A DNA stretch of 64,000 nt, taken from Desulfosarcina sp963705435 (GTDB lineage Bacteria; Desulfobacterota; Desulfobacteria; Desulfobacterales; Desulfosarcinaceae). The position numbers were made by a program, and so were the translations under genes. The stretch spans positions 124,001 to 188,000 of the forward strand of contig CAVPJR010000025.1 of NCBI GenBank assembly GCA_963705435.1, given 5' to 3'. The notes beneath the pieces were generated by a model. That model ran no database searches, had not been told where the DNA came from, and was given only the letters and a program-made list of their open reading frames with translations. How positions within the stretch are numbered: position 1 is the stretch's first letter; each line of letters starts with the position of its first letter. This document shows, one piece after another, positions 26,372 through 35,575 of the stretch.

Positions 26372-27681
26372 CGACGGCCGCCGACCTGCTGATCACCAAC
26401 GGTATCGTCATGACCATGGATACGCATGGCCGCGTGATTGAAAATGGTGCGGTAGCGGTCTGCGGGGAGACCATTGCGGTGGTCGGTTCGGCCGCCGAGG
26501 TTGGGTCGATGGCGGCAAAGGAGACGATCGATGCCGCCGGCGGCATCATCATGCCCGGCCTGGTCAACACCCACACCCACGCCGCCATGACGCTGTTCCG
26601 GGGTTTGGCCGACGACCTGCCGCTGATGACCTGGCTCAACCAGCATATTTTTCCCGCCGAAGCCCTGCTGGACGAGGACAACGTGCATGCCGGCACGCTA
26701 CTCGGCTGTGCCGAAATGATCCTTTCGGGGACCACCTGCTTTTGCGACATGTACCTGTTCGAAGACGCTGTGGCCCGCGCCGCCAAGGCTGCCGGCATGC
26801 GGGCGGTGGTGGGGGAAGTGCTCTACGACTTTCCCTCGCCCAACTACGGCCCCATCCAAAAAGGCTTCGACTACACCCGCCACTTGATCGACGCCTGGCA
26901 CAACGACCCGCTGGTCACCATCGCCGTGGAACCCCACTCCCCTTACCTGTGTGCACCGGACCTGTTGACCGAAGCCGCCGACATCGCCCGGAAGCACCGT
27001 TTGCCCCTGGTGATCCACCTTTCCGAGACCCATAAGGAGGTCCACGACATCCAGGATAAATACGGCGCGACGCCGGTGGGTCACCTGGCCAACCTGGGCG
27101 TGCTGGGCGCCAACCTGCTGGCCTGCCATTGCGTGGTGCTCGACGACGATGACATGGATATGCTGCAGCAGCACGACGTCAAGGTATCCCATAACCCGGA
27201 AAGCAACATGAAACTGGCCTCCGGCGTTTCACCGGTGGCCGATCTGGTCGAACGGGGGGTGTGCACCGGTTTGGGCACCGACGGCTGCTCCAGCAACAAC
27301 AACCTGGATATGTTCGCCGAGATGGACATGGCCGCCAAGCTGCACAAGGCCAGCCGCCTGGACCCCACGGTGATGGACGCCGCCACCGTGCTGCGCATGG
27401 CCACCATCGACGGTGCCCGCGCCTTGGGGCTGGACGGCATTACCGGCAGCATCGAAACCGGCAAGCGAGCCGACATGATCGTCATCGACACCCGCAAACC
27501 CCACCTGACCCCCATGTACCAACCGGCCTCTCACCTGGTGTACGCCGTCGGCGGCAGCGATGTGTGCGCCACCGTGATCAATGGCCGGGTGCTGATGAAA
27601 GGCCGTCGACTCATGCACATGGACCTGGAAAAGATCATGGCCGACGCCTGGCAGATCGCCAAAGCGATCCGGGGAGACTAA
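26368..27681 (+). CDS. mtaD: 5'-methylthioadenosine / S-adenosylhomocysteine deaminase-type amidohydrolase
   Basis: A 437-residue cytosolic zinc hydrolase. NTHTHAAMTLFRGLADDLPL carries the HxH metal pair. VIHLSETHKEV and LACHCVVLDDDD hold further His ligands, and SHNPESNMKLASG plus GLGTDGCSSNNNLDM the catalytic Asp region. These match the MtaD/SAH-deaminase family, which deaminates MTA, SAH or 5'-deoxyadenosine to the inosine form. Coupling to the nucleoside phosphorylase makes a route from those by-products to hypoxanthine likely. The exact substrate is not readable. Confidence 0.88.
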   Translation: MTTAADLLITNGIVMTMDTHGRVIENGAVAVCGETIAVVGSAAEVGSMAAKETIDAAGGIIMPGLVNTHTHAAMTLFRGLADDLPLMTWLNQHIFPAEALLDEDNVHAGTLLGCAEMILSGTTCFCDMYLFEDAVARAAKAAGMRAVVGEVLYDFPSPNYGPIQKGFDYTRHLIDAWHNDPLVTIAVEPHSPYLCAPDLLTEAADIARKHRLPLVIHLSETHKEVHDIQDKYGATPVGHLANLGVLGANLLACHCVVLDDDDMDMLQQHDVKVSHNPESNMKLASGVSPVADLVERGVCTGLGTDGCSSNNNLDMFAEMDMAAKLHKASRLDPTVMDAATVLRMATIDGARALGLDGITGSIETGKRADMIVIDTRKPHLTPMYQPASHLVYAVGGSDVCATVINGRVLMKGRRLMHMDLEKIMADAWQIAKAIRGD

Positions 27682-27682
27682 C

Positions 27683-29017
27683 ATGGACGTCGATGCCGTG
27701 ATCCACAATGGGACCCTGGTGACTGTGGACGACCGGATGCGAATCATCGATAATGGATGGATCGGCATTCATGGGGGCGTCGTCCGGACCATCGAAGCCA
27801 CCGCACCGGATTCACCACCGCCAACGGCCAAAATGACTATCGACGCGGCGGGCGGCATCGTCATGCCCGGTCTGGTCAACACCCACACCCATCTGCCCAT
27901 GTCCCTGTTCCGGGGCCTGGCCGACGACCTGCCGTTGATGGACTGGCTCAAGATGCACATCTTCCCGGCCGAGGCCCGCTTCATCGGCCCCAAAACGGTA
28001 CGTTGGGGCACACTGCTCGCCTGTGCGGAGATGCTGTTGTCCGGCACCACCTGCTGCTGCGGGGGTTATTTCCTCGAAGATGCGGTGGCCCGGGCCGTCG
28101 CTGAAACCGGCCTGCGGGCCGTGCTGGGCCAAGGGGTCATCGATGGTCCGGCCCCCGGTGTGCCGGATCCGGCCAACAACATCGCCTACGCCAGAAATTA
28201 TGCCCAACACTGGAAGGGCCGCAGCCGGCTCATCGCACCGTCCATCTTCTGCCATGCACCCTACACCTGCAGCGACAGGACCCTCAAGGCGGCCAAGGCG
28301 GCGGCCGACGAATTAGGATTGATATTTCAGGTGCATGTGGCTGAAACCCGTTTCGAGCGCGATCAATCCATCAAGGAAAAAGGCCTCAGCCCCGTCGCCC
28401 ACCTGGATCGGTTGGGCATTCTCGACCGCCGCACCTTGTTGGTCCATTGCGTCTGGGTGGACGACGCGGACATCGCCACCATCCACCGGCGCGGCTGCGC
28501 CGTCGCCCACTGTCCGGAAAGCAACATGAAGCTGGCCTCGGGCATCGCACCGGTGACCGCGATGCAGTCAGCCGGGGTAACGGTGTCGTTGGGCACCGAC
28601 GGCTGCGCCAGCAACAACAACCTGGACCTGTTCGGTGAAATGGGCACGGCCGCCAAACTGCATAAGGTCGCGACCTTTGATCCCACGGCCCTGAATGCGG
28701 CCAGTGTGCTCAACATGGCGACCATCGACGGCGCCCGGGCCGTCGGTATGGCGGATCGCATCGGCTCGCTGGAAATCGGTAAACAGGCGGACATCGTCAT
28801 CCTCGACACCCGGACCCCTCACCTGACACCCATGTACCACCCGGAATCACACATCGTCTATGCGGCCGGCGGCGCCGACGTACGCCACGTGCTGGTGGCC
28901 GGCAAACCGGTGGTAAGAGATCGGCGGTTGCTGACGATCGACATCGGCGAAGTGATCGACCGCGTCAATGCGATTGCCCAGGGCATCCGATCGAGCCACA
29001 ATATTTTTGAGTCTTAG
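27683..29017 (+). CDS. Second MtaD-like amidohydrolase (paralogue)
   Basis: 444 residues, beginning two bases after the preceding stop. It shares the same landmarks (NTHTHLPMSLFRGLADDLPL, LVHCVWVDDADI, AHCPESNMKLASG, SLGTDGCASNNNLDLFGEM) and is clearly a tandem duplicate of mtaD. Conserved metal ligands suggest it is active. Differences around the substrate pocket (GTTCCCGGYFLED versus CFCDMYLFED) point to a different adenosine derivative or a related N-heterocycle. Confidence 0.85.
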   Translation: MDVDAVIHNGTLVTVDDRMRIIDNGWIGIHGGVVRTIEATAPDSPPPTAKMTIDAAGGIVMPGLVNTHTHLPMSLFRGLADDLPLMDWLKMHIFPAEARFIGPKTVRWGTLLACAEMLLSGTTCCCGGYFLEDAVARAVAETGLRAVLGQGVIDGPAPGVPDPANNIAYARNYAQHWKGRSRLIAPSIFCHAPYTCSDRTLKAAKAAADELGLIFQVHVAETRFERDQSIKEKGLSPVAHLDRLGILDRRTLLVHCVWVDDADIATIHRRGCAVAHCPESNMKLASGIAPVTAMQSAGVTVSLGTDGCASNNNLDLFGEMGTAAKLHKVATFDPTALNAASVLNMATIDGARAVGMADRIGSLEIGKQADIVILDTRTPHLTPMYHPESHIVYAAGGADVRHVLVAGKPVVRDRRLLTIDIGEVIDRVNAIAQGIRSSHNIFES

Positions 29018-29029
29018 TACCTTAACGTT

Positions 29030-29290
29030 GGCAAATTATGTTTTTTTTGGTCAGAAAGCAAATCACAATAGATAAAAATCAAATGATAAATAAATCACAA
29101 TAACTAAATTCAAAATTCCAAACCTGATCTTGAAAAAAGGACATTGAATCGTCAATATTGGAGTAATCAATATGACCATCAACTGTTGGTTTTTGATCTT
29201 GTTTGAGATTTGGTTATTGCAATTTGGAATTTATCTGGAATTTGGTGCTTGCGATTTGTTATTTCCGGTTTTAACCGGGTCAGGTGTTAA
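29030..29290. repeat. Imperfect inverted-repeat intergenic element
   Basis: The 295-base gap before the adenine deaminase gene is AT-rich and built of two imperfectly complementary arms. The left arm has ATAAATCACAATAACTAAAT and TCCAAACCTGATCTTG. The right arm has GATCTTGTTTGAGATTTGG, GGTTATTGCAATTTGGAATT and TTGCGATTTGTTATTT, which reverse-complement to the left-arm words. No purine-riboswitch fold could be recognised. It resembles the palindromic intergenic repeats of Desulfobacterota genomes. Confidence 0.6.
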
Positions 29291-29312
29291 GTTTTAAGAG
29301 AAGGAAAAAGAA

Positions 29313-31022
29313 ATGAATTATACGAAAATCATCACCGCGGCCCGGGGCGATGCACCGGTGGACCTGCTGCTGGTCAATGCGAAGATCATAAATGTCTTTT
29401 CCGGCCGGGTCATCGACGGCAGCATCGCCATCAAAGACGGCACGATCGTCGGATTGGGCGACTACGAAACCGCAAAAACGATGGACCTTAAGGGCCGCTG
29501 CGTGGCCCCCGGGTTCATCGACGCGCACGTCCACATCGAAAGTTCCATGACCTGCGTCGCCGAATTCGCTCGCACCGTGGCCCCTTGCGGCACGACCACC
29601 GTGGTGGCCGATCCCCACGAAATCGCCAACGTGCTGGGTGCGGCGGGCATCGACTACATGCTGCGATCCGCCGAGGGCCAGCCCATGAACTGCCTCTTCG
29701 CCCTGCCCTCCTGCGTACCGGCCACAGACATGGAAACCGCCGGCGCCCGGCTGGATGCCAGGGACCTTGCGCCATTTTTCGAGCATCCGCGCATCGTGGC
29801 CCTGGCCGAGATGATGAACTACCCCGGCGTGATCTTCACCGAAGCCGATGTGATGGCCAAACTGGCCCTGGCCCGCAGTCACCGCCGCACCATGGACGGC
29901 CACGCCCCGGGGCTTTCCGGCCGACGGCTGTCTGCCTACGCGGCCGCCGGCATCGCCTCGGACCACGAATGCACCCGGGCCGACGAGGCGCTGGAAAAGC
30001 TGGAGCTGGGCATGCACATCATGGTGCGCGAGGGCACCTGCGCCCGCAACCTGGACGCCCTGTTTCCCGTCATCAACGCGGATACCTGGCATCGGATGAT
30101 GTGGTGCACCGACGACCGGCACCCCCACGACCTTTTGGCCGAGGGTCACGTGGACGCGCTGATCCGCAAGGCGGTGGCCAAAGGGCTGGACCCGCTGACG
30201 GCCATCCGCATGGGCACCATCAACCCGGCCGACTACTTCGGCATCAAGGATGCCGGAGCCATCGCCCCGGGCCGCAAGGCCAACCTGGTGGTCTTTTCCG
30301 ACCTGGCGGACATCCGCGCAGAAAAGGTGTTTTACATGGGCCGGCCGGTGGCTGAAAACGGCAGTCTGCTGCCCGGCGTACAGCGGCCGGCCGCGGTGGC
30401 CGTGCCGCCGTCCATGTGTCTGGATCCGCGGGACCTGGATTTTTCGATACCGGCCAAAGGCCGACGCATGCGCGTCATCCGAGCCATCGGCGACCAGGTG
30501 GTCACCCGCTGCGAAATCATGGATGTGACGGAGAAAGACGGCTTTGCCGTGGCCGATACGGCCAGGGACGTGATCAAAATATGCGTGGTGGACCGCTACA
30601 CGGGACAGGCCCATACCGGCAGGGGATTCGTAACCGGAATGGGGCTGAAGCGCGGTGCCATCGCTTCCAGCGTGGCCCACGACTCGCACAACATTATCGT
30701 AACAGGGGTCTCAGATGGAGAGATGCTGGAGGCTGTAACGGCCGTGGTGGCAATGGGCGGGGGCTTGGCCGCCGTCGGCGGCGGCACGGTCTTGGCCGAC
30801 CTGCCCCTTCCTGTGGCCGGGCTCATGTCCGACCAGCCGGTGGAGACTGTCCTGCAACAGATGGACGGGATGATCGCCGCCGCAAGAGATCTGGGAGCCG
30901 GCCTTTCCGACCCCTTCATGACCCTGGGTTTCTTGGCCCTGCCGGTCATCCCGGACCTCAAGCTGACGGACAAAGGGTTGGTGGACGTCAACCGGTTTGA
31001 AGTCGTCTCCCTTTTTGTTTGA
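29313..31022 (+). CDS. ade: Adenine deaminase
   Basis: A 569-residue amidohydrolase that converts adenine to hypoxanthine. DAHVHIESSMTCVAEFARTV holds the metal-binding HxH and the family-specific ESSM. ADPHEIANVLGAAGIDYML, DGHAPGLSGRRLSAY, SDHECTRADEALEKL and WCTDDRHPHDL complete the signature, and the extra C-terminal Ade domain is present, so it is full length. It completes purine-base salvage with the upstream phosphorylase and deaminases. An AGAGAAGG ribosome site precedes the ATG. Confidence 0.95.
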   Translation: MNYTKIITAARGDAPVDLLLVNAKIINVFSGRVIDGSIAIKDGTIVGLGDYETAKTMDLKGRCVAPGFIDAHVHIESSMTCVAEFARTVAPCGTTTVVADPHEIANVLGAAGIDYMLRSAEGQPMNCLFALPSCVPATDMETAGARLDARDLAPFFEHPRIVALAEMMNYPGVIFTEADVMAKLALARSHRRTMDGHAPGLSGRRLSAYAAAGIASDHECTRADEALEKLELGMHIMVREGTCARNLDALFPVINADTWHRMMWCTDDRHPHDLLAEGHVDALIRKAVAKGLDPLTAIRMGTINPADYFGIKDAGAIAPGRKANLVVFSDLADIRAEKVFYMGRPVAENGSLLPGVQRPAAVAVPPSMCLDPRDLDFSIPAKGRRMRVIRAIGDQVVTRCEIMDVTEKDGFAVADTARDVIKICVVDRYTGQAHTGRGFVTGMGLKRGAIASSVAHDSHNIIVTGVSDGEMLEAVTAVVAMGGGLAAVGGGTVLADLPLPVAGLMSDQPVETVLQQMDGMIAAARDLGAGLSDPFMTLGFLALPVIPDLKLTDKGLVDVNRFEVVSLFV

Positions 31023-31038
31023 GGACAAGGGGTATAAT

Positions 31039-34000
31039 CTAACCCGTATCGCCAATGGCAGCATCAAACGCCGCCTGCACCTTGGCAGGAAATGGTGTGG
31101 CCACCGGCCGGCCCTGTTCATCGCGCAGGGTCCACATGGCCCGGTGCAGGCCATAGGCAATCTTCACCCGCGAGCCATCCGGCTCCAGGCGGAAGTAATC
31201 CAGGTGGAAGACCACGCTGCAGGCCCGCAGCTCCTTGACGGCCAGGGTGAGCACGACGCGGTCGAAGGGCATGGCTTCGCGCAGGTGGTCCACTCGGCTC
31301 TCCAGAGCCAGCAGTTCTCCTTTTTCCCCAATGCCTCCGAAGTACTCCGGAATCAGTTCGTAGAAGAAGCGGTCTCGAATTTGGCCCTGCCATTCGTAAT
31401 AGTTGGCATAATAGATATTGCCTACCAGGTTGGCGTGGGCCAGGGTGGTTTCGAAGGCCTGCTCCCGCACGATGGGACGCACCACGGGCCCGGACGGTGC
31501 CAAGTAAACGACGGGATCCTCCTCGGCGTCGAACAGATGACCCAGGGATTCCGGCAAGGGTTCGGGTGTGTCCGGCGCGTCGAACTGCGGGCACATGTCT
31601 TCGATGAACTGGCCGTAGTAGGCCGGATAGGGAGCCACTTTCGCCACCCCCGGCCCCAGGATTTCCACCCAGGTCGTCTGCAGCCGGCAGAACGCCAGGC
31701 GCTGGTAACCGCCGCCTTTGGGTATTTTGCGGAAATCGTAGGAGAGGGTCATGGTGGAATTCTCCGGCCCGCTGTTGTCGGACACCCACATGAGAATTTC
31801 AATCTGGTCGCTGGTGCCGGCTTCCCCGAGGATCTTCAGGTGGCCGTAGTTGGTCACCCCGCCCCAGCGGCCGCTGGCAAACTGATCGGACATTTCCGCC
31901 AGAACCGGCCAGGCCGACGCCTCACGGGTGTTGCCCATCCACTTGATGAAGTTAGAGAAGTAGATGGTGCGGCTCAGGTTGGCACTGGGTTGGAAGGTCA
32001 CCGGCAGCCGCTGGACGAATACCAGCTGACCCTGGGGGCCTCCTTCGATCATCTCGAAAGGGCGGGTCTCATACAAAGGTTCGTATCCCGGATAATCTGA
32101 AGTCAACAGGTGTGCCGGAACACGCGCCACGGCCTGAGCGGCCACCGTGACCGCCAGAATCTGGGGTGCCCCCCAAGTCAGACGGATAGGCAGCGTGAGG
32201 ACCTGGAGGGATGCGCCACCGGTGTCGCCGCCGGCAAACAGCACCGCCTGGTCTTTTTTACTAACGAGCGTGAGGCTTTCAGCGGACCGGCCGCCGGCTT
32301 TGGCCAGGGTTTCGGCCGCCGCCCAGACCCGTGTGCCGGCATCGTCCAGCGTCTCCCCAAGGTCGATGAGGCTGTCCAGAAGGTTTGTTCGACCATCGCC
32401 CAGCAGGCCGTCCCAGCCCGTTCGGTCCCTGGCGGTGACGGTGGCCAGGTCACAACCGACCGGCCCGGGCCCGCAGACACACAGGCAGGTTCGGTCCTCG
32501 TGGGAGAGAGAAACATCCAGAACGGATGATGCCACATGGGCAACGACCGGTTTGCCGCTTCCCCGCCACTGGACCGACAGCGGCAAGCTGGAGACCTCGT
32601 ATCGCTCGGCTGCGGCAGACAGGGCCCGTTGCAGCATCGGCCCCTCCGCCTCCCGCCGTTCCTGCTTGCTCTTGTCATGGATATCGGGGATAGACGCCAG
32701 TTCCAGGTGGGGTGAGGTTACCGAAAAGCGTCGACACGCCTCGTCCAGTGCCTGACGGACCATTCGGCGATCCCGATCCGCGGGCGACACGAGATCCGTC
32801 ACCGTCGGATAGTCGTCATGGTGCTTGAGGATTCTCAATCGATAGCCCTTCAGCTCCGCCCTCACCGCGCCGTCTTGACTCACGGCAATCACGCGGTATA
32901 CCAGGTCCCGATCCTCCTGCCCCACAAGCTCCACGCGCACGGTGGCGGGGGAGGATGCGCTGAAAAATTCAGGGAACAGGTCCAGGCGGTCGATGGACAC
33001 GGGCAGGCTGGTATCCTGGGGCACCAGCAGGGCCGCACTCTGCAGCAGGGTGTCGGTAAAAAATGCATCTCCCAGGCACAAACCGCTACGGTTCTCCTCA
33101 CCAAATGCAGCAATCGACACCTGATCTGCCGGCATCAACCGGGTGGTAAAGAGCGCAGTCCCGGATTTCTCACCGGTTTCCCGAATATCCCAGATGGTCT
33201 GGATGCCCTGGAATCGAGATCCCTGGAATAGCAGGCTGGACCGATACAGGTCGGTCAGTGGCACCAGGGGCATGGGTGTGTCCGGATGGACAACGGTTTC
33301 CATCGACGCAGGGTCGGTCGCACCGAAGACCAGTGTGGCTGCAAAGAAGTCCGACCCAACCCCGGTTCCCTGCTTGATGATACCGGCGTGAACCAGGCGT
33401 TGGCCGTCGGCTTGGGTCTCGGCCATTATTGCGCGGACGGTGATGTCGGCACCCGCTTCGGGATCGACCGTGATCGGCCGCAGGAGGCGGATATCCCGGA
33501 TCTGCACCCGCGACAGAACGGTGTTGCCGCATAGGTAAAGCGCCGCCTGGGCCATGGCCTCTAGCCCGAAAACCGTGGGGAAAAGGTAGGATCCCTGGAA
33601 ATGGTGGTCGCTCAGGTAGGGATCGGTCTCAAGGGACAGATGCGTCGAAAAAACCGCTTCCACCCCTGGGGTCAGATGGGTTAGCGCTTCCAGGAACCGC
33701 CATCCCAGGGGCGTATCGGGCAGCCCCTGGTTCCAGGTATCCAGACCCCCCAAGCGGGCGGTCACCACTACCTGGCGGCTGCCCGGATCATGGGTGAAGA
33801 CCTTGAGGAACCGGTTGACGCCCTCTTCCGTGGGAATCGCATCGATGCCCTTGTCGCGCAGCAGATCCACGCTGCCCATGCGGGGCCCCATGCCTTCGTC
33901 GCGCCAGATGCTGTAAGCCACATTGGCCGTGCCGGTCTGGGGGTGATCGGCGGTGAAGCCGCGCAGGGCAATGTCCATCACCTCGTTGGAAAAACCGTAC

Positions 34001-35532
34001 CAACCGTTGCCGGGCATACCGGTGATGCCAATGATCGACCCCATCCCCACAATCAGCTTGGGTGGTTTCGCTTCGAGTGCATCCAGCAGATGCAGCATGC
34101 CCAGCACCTTGGGGGCGGTTTCGGCAAAGGCCTGCTCGGGTCTGACCTGACCGGTGAGCCGCGGCCGGTTCAATCCTGCGCCATGGATGATCCCGGTAAC
34201 CGGCCCCAGGCGCTCTGCGACCGCGGTCAGCATCGCCATCACCGCATCGCGGTCGGCCATGTCGCAAGATAAATAGTCGACCGCCAGTCCCAGGGCGGCA
34301 TACCTGTCCAAAAGGATGCGGATCTCCTGCGATGCGGTGTTTGGCGACGACTGATCCGGATGCGCGGTCCGCCCCACCAGGGCCATGCGCGCACCGGTTT
34401 CCCGCGCTACGGCCAGGGCACATGCAGCCGTGATGCCCCTGGCCCCGCCGGTAACGAGGATCACATCATCGCCCGACCACTGGACGTTTCGCTTTTCATA
34501 GGTTGACGGCTGAACGAGCCGCGGAGACAACGTCCGGCGGGTGAGGTCCAGATCGTATCCCACGGCGATAAAGCTGTCCTGGGTGATGGTCTCGGCCAGG
34601 GTTTCCCAGGCAATCGTCTCCGCGGAAAGGGAAGGACAAAAATCCATTACACGAACCCGAAGGTCCGACCGTTCCAGGTGAAGGCTGGCTGCCAGGGCCA
34701 CTGCACCACACCGATCCAACCGTGAGAAGCGCGGATCCCGACCGAAAAATCCGCCGCCAAACTGAATCCAGGCAACGGTGGTGCGCCGTCTCGGGGCACT
34801 GGCCGCCGGCGGCACCGATGTCAGGCTGGCCCGCATACGGATCAGCCGATTCAGCAGCGCCGATCGATCCTTTTCTCGATGACCGTTTTTGGGTAAAATG
34901 GCCATCAGGTGGGAAAATGCCGGATCGTGAACATCTTCTGCCGCGCCTTCAGCGTCGAAAACATGCACTCGGGTGAAGGCCCCCCGCTGAAAATAATACC
35001 CCCCGAGGACCTCAGCCACATCTGTTGTATCTTCACTGTGAAGAATCAGTACCCGGGCTTTCTGCCAGTCGTTTTCCGAGCGCATCCGCCAGGTGTCGGG
35101 AAGCTGTGGGTAAGGCGTTTCCACCACATCCATGCTGAAATTGCGCACCCAGGTGGGCTGGTCGGCAGCCGTCGCCGGTTCGGCCCCGTCACCATGCTGT
35201 TCAACAGCCATCCGGTTCAGGATCTCGCTGATCTGTCGCAAACTGCGCGTGCGCAGGGGCTCCAGGTCCAGACGAGCCTGTATGCCCATAGCCGAGGCGG
35301 TCTGCTGGACCAGCGATTTAAGCTTGTCCGCCCCCATCTGAAGATCCTGCTCGATCTGTAGGTCCGCATCCAGGTCGTCGCTGGAAAATCCGGTGATTCG
35401 AGATGCCTGGTCGAGCAGTTCGGCCAGCGCATCCGGCGGTGATGACGCCACGACCGGCCGCGATCCCAGTCCGCCGGCGATCCGATCAACCACCTGATCC
35501 AGACTGGCATTGGCCAGCGACGACGCATCCAC
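31039..35532 (-). CDS. Iterative PKS, 3' half: degenerate ACP, KR, DH, PPTase-like, two hotdog thioesterases
   Basis: 1497 codons from a GTG (MDASSLANASLDQ), but the frame really continues from the preceding ORF (see finding). It opens with the end of the second ACP. A third ACP-like domain (about 36-108) has GADK where the phosphopantetheine serine DSIK should be. KR (about 350-590) has VTGGARGITAA and Tyr 512 in YGFSN. DH (about 630-860) has LSDHHFQG. A PPTase-like domain (about 1000-1080) has SLSHED and GPVGCDLA. Two hotdog thioesterases follow: the first (about 1168-1320) is degenerate, and the second carries ANLVGNIYYANYYEWQG as in enediyne thioesterases. The architecture matches enediyne/polyene PKSE enzymes with a fused thioesterase. 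Product unknown. Confidence 0.82.
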   Translation of the reverse strand: MDASSLANASLDQVVDRIAGGLGSRPVVASSPPDALAELLDQASRITGFSSDDLDADLQIEQDLQMGADKLKSLVQQTASAMGIQARLDLEPLRTRSLRQISEILNRMAVEQHGDGAEPATAADQPTWVRNFSMDVVETPYPQLPDTWRMRSENDWQKARVLILHSEDTTDVAEVLGGYYFQRGAFTRVHVFDAEGAAEDVHDPAFSHLMAILPKNGHREKDRSALLNRLIRMRASLTSVPPAASAPRRRTTVAWIQFGGGFFGRDPRFSRLDRCGAVALAASLHLERSDLRVRVMDFCPSLSAETIAWETLAETITQDSFIAVGYDLDLTRRTLSPRLVQPSTYEKRNVQWSGDDVILVTGGARGITAACALAVARETGARMALVGRTAHPDQSSPNTASQEIRILLDRYAALGLAVDYLSCDMADRDAVMAMLTAVAERLGPVTGIIHGAGLNRPRLTGQVRPEQAFAETAPKVLGMLHLLDALEAKPPKLIVGMGSIIGITGMPGNGWYGFSNEVMDIALRGFTADHPQTGTANVAYSIWRDEGMGPRMGSVDLLRDKGIDAIPTEEGVNRFLKVFTHDPGSRQVVVTARLGGLDTWNQGLPDTPLGWRFLEALTHLTPGVEAVFSTHLSLETDPYLSDHHFQGSYLFPTVFGLEAMAQAALYLCGNTVLSRVQIRDIRLLRPITVDPEAGADITVRAIMAETQADGQRLVHAGIIKQGTGVGSDFFAATLVFGATDPASMETVVHPDTPMPLVPLTDLYRSSLLFQGSRFQGIQTIWDIRETGEKSGTALFTTRLMPADQVSIAAFGEENRSGLCLGDAFFTDTLLQSAALLVPQDTSLPVSIDRLDLFPEFFSASSPATVRVELVGQEDRDLVYRVIAVSQDGAVRAELKGYRLRILKHHDDYPTVTDLVSPADRDRRMVRQALDEACRRFSVTSPHLELASIPDIHDKSKQERREAEGPMLQRALSAAAERYEVSSLPLSVQWRGSGKPVVAHVASSVLDVSLSHEDRTCLCVCGPGPVGCDLATVTARDRTGWDGLLGDGRTNLLDSLIDLGETLDDAGTRVWAAAETLAKAGGRSAESLTLVSKKDQAVLFAGGDTGGASLQVLTLPIRLTWGAPQILAVTVAAQAVARVPAHLLTSDYPGYEPLYETRPFEMIEGGPQGQLVFVQRLPVTFQPSANLSRTIYFSNFIKWMGNTREASAWPVLAEMSDQFASGRWGGVTNYGHLKILGEAGTSDQIEILMWVSDNSGPENSTMTLSYDFRKIPKGGGYQRLAFCRLQTTWVEILGPGVAKVAPYPAYYGQFIEDMCPQFDAPDTPEPLPESLGHLFDAEEDPVVYLAPSGPVVRPIVREQAFETTLAHANLVGNIYYANYYEWQGQIRDRFFYELIPEYFGGIGEKGELLALESRVDHLREAMPFDRVVLTLAVKELRACSVVFHLDYFRLEPDGSRVKIAYGLHRAMWTLRDEQGRPVATPFPAKVQAAFDAAIGDTG

Positions 35533-35575
35533 ACGACCTGAAACCCCTGCCTCCGCAGACAGGCGGACGATCAGG

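Noticed and set aside
29018..29312. Purine riboswitch before adenine deaminase
   Set aside because: No three-way-junction core or conserved loop sequences could be found; the region is an AT-rich inverted repeat instead.
29280..30689. 469-codon minus-strand ORF
   Set aside because: Antisense to the adenine deaminase gene, which carries all family motifs; His/Gly-rich composition is typical of GC-rich shadow frames.
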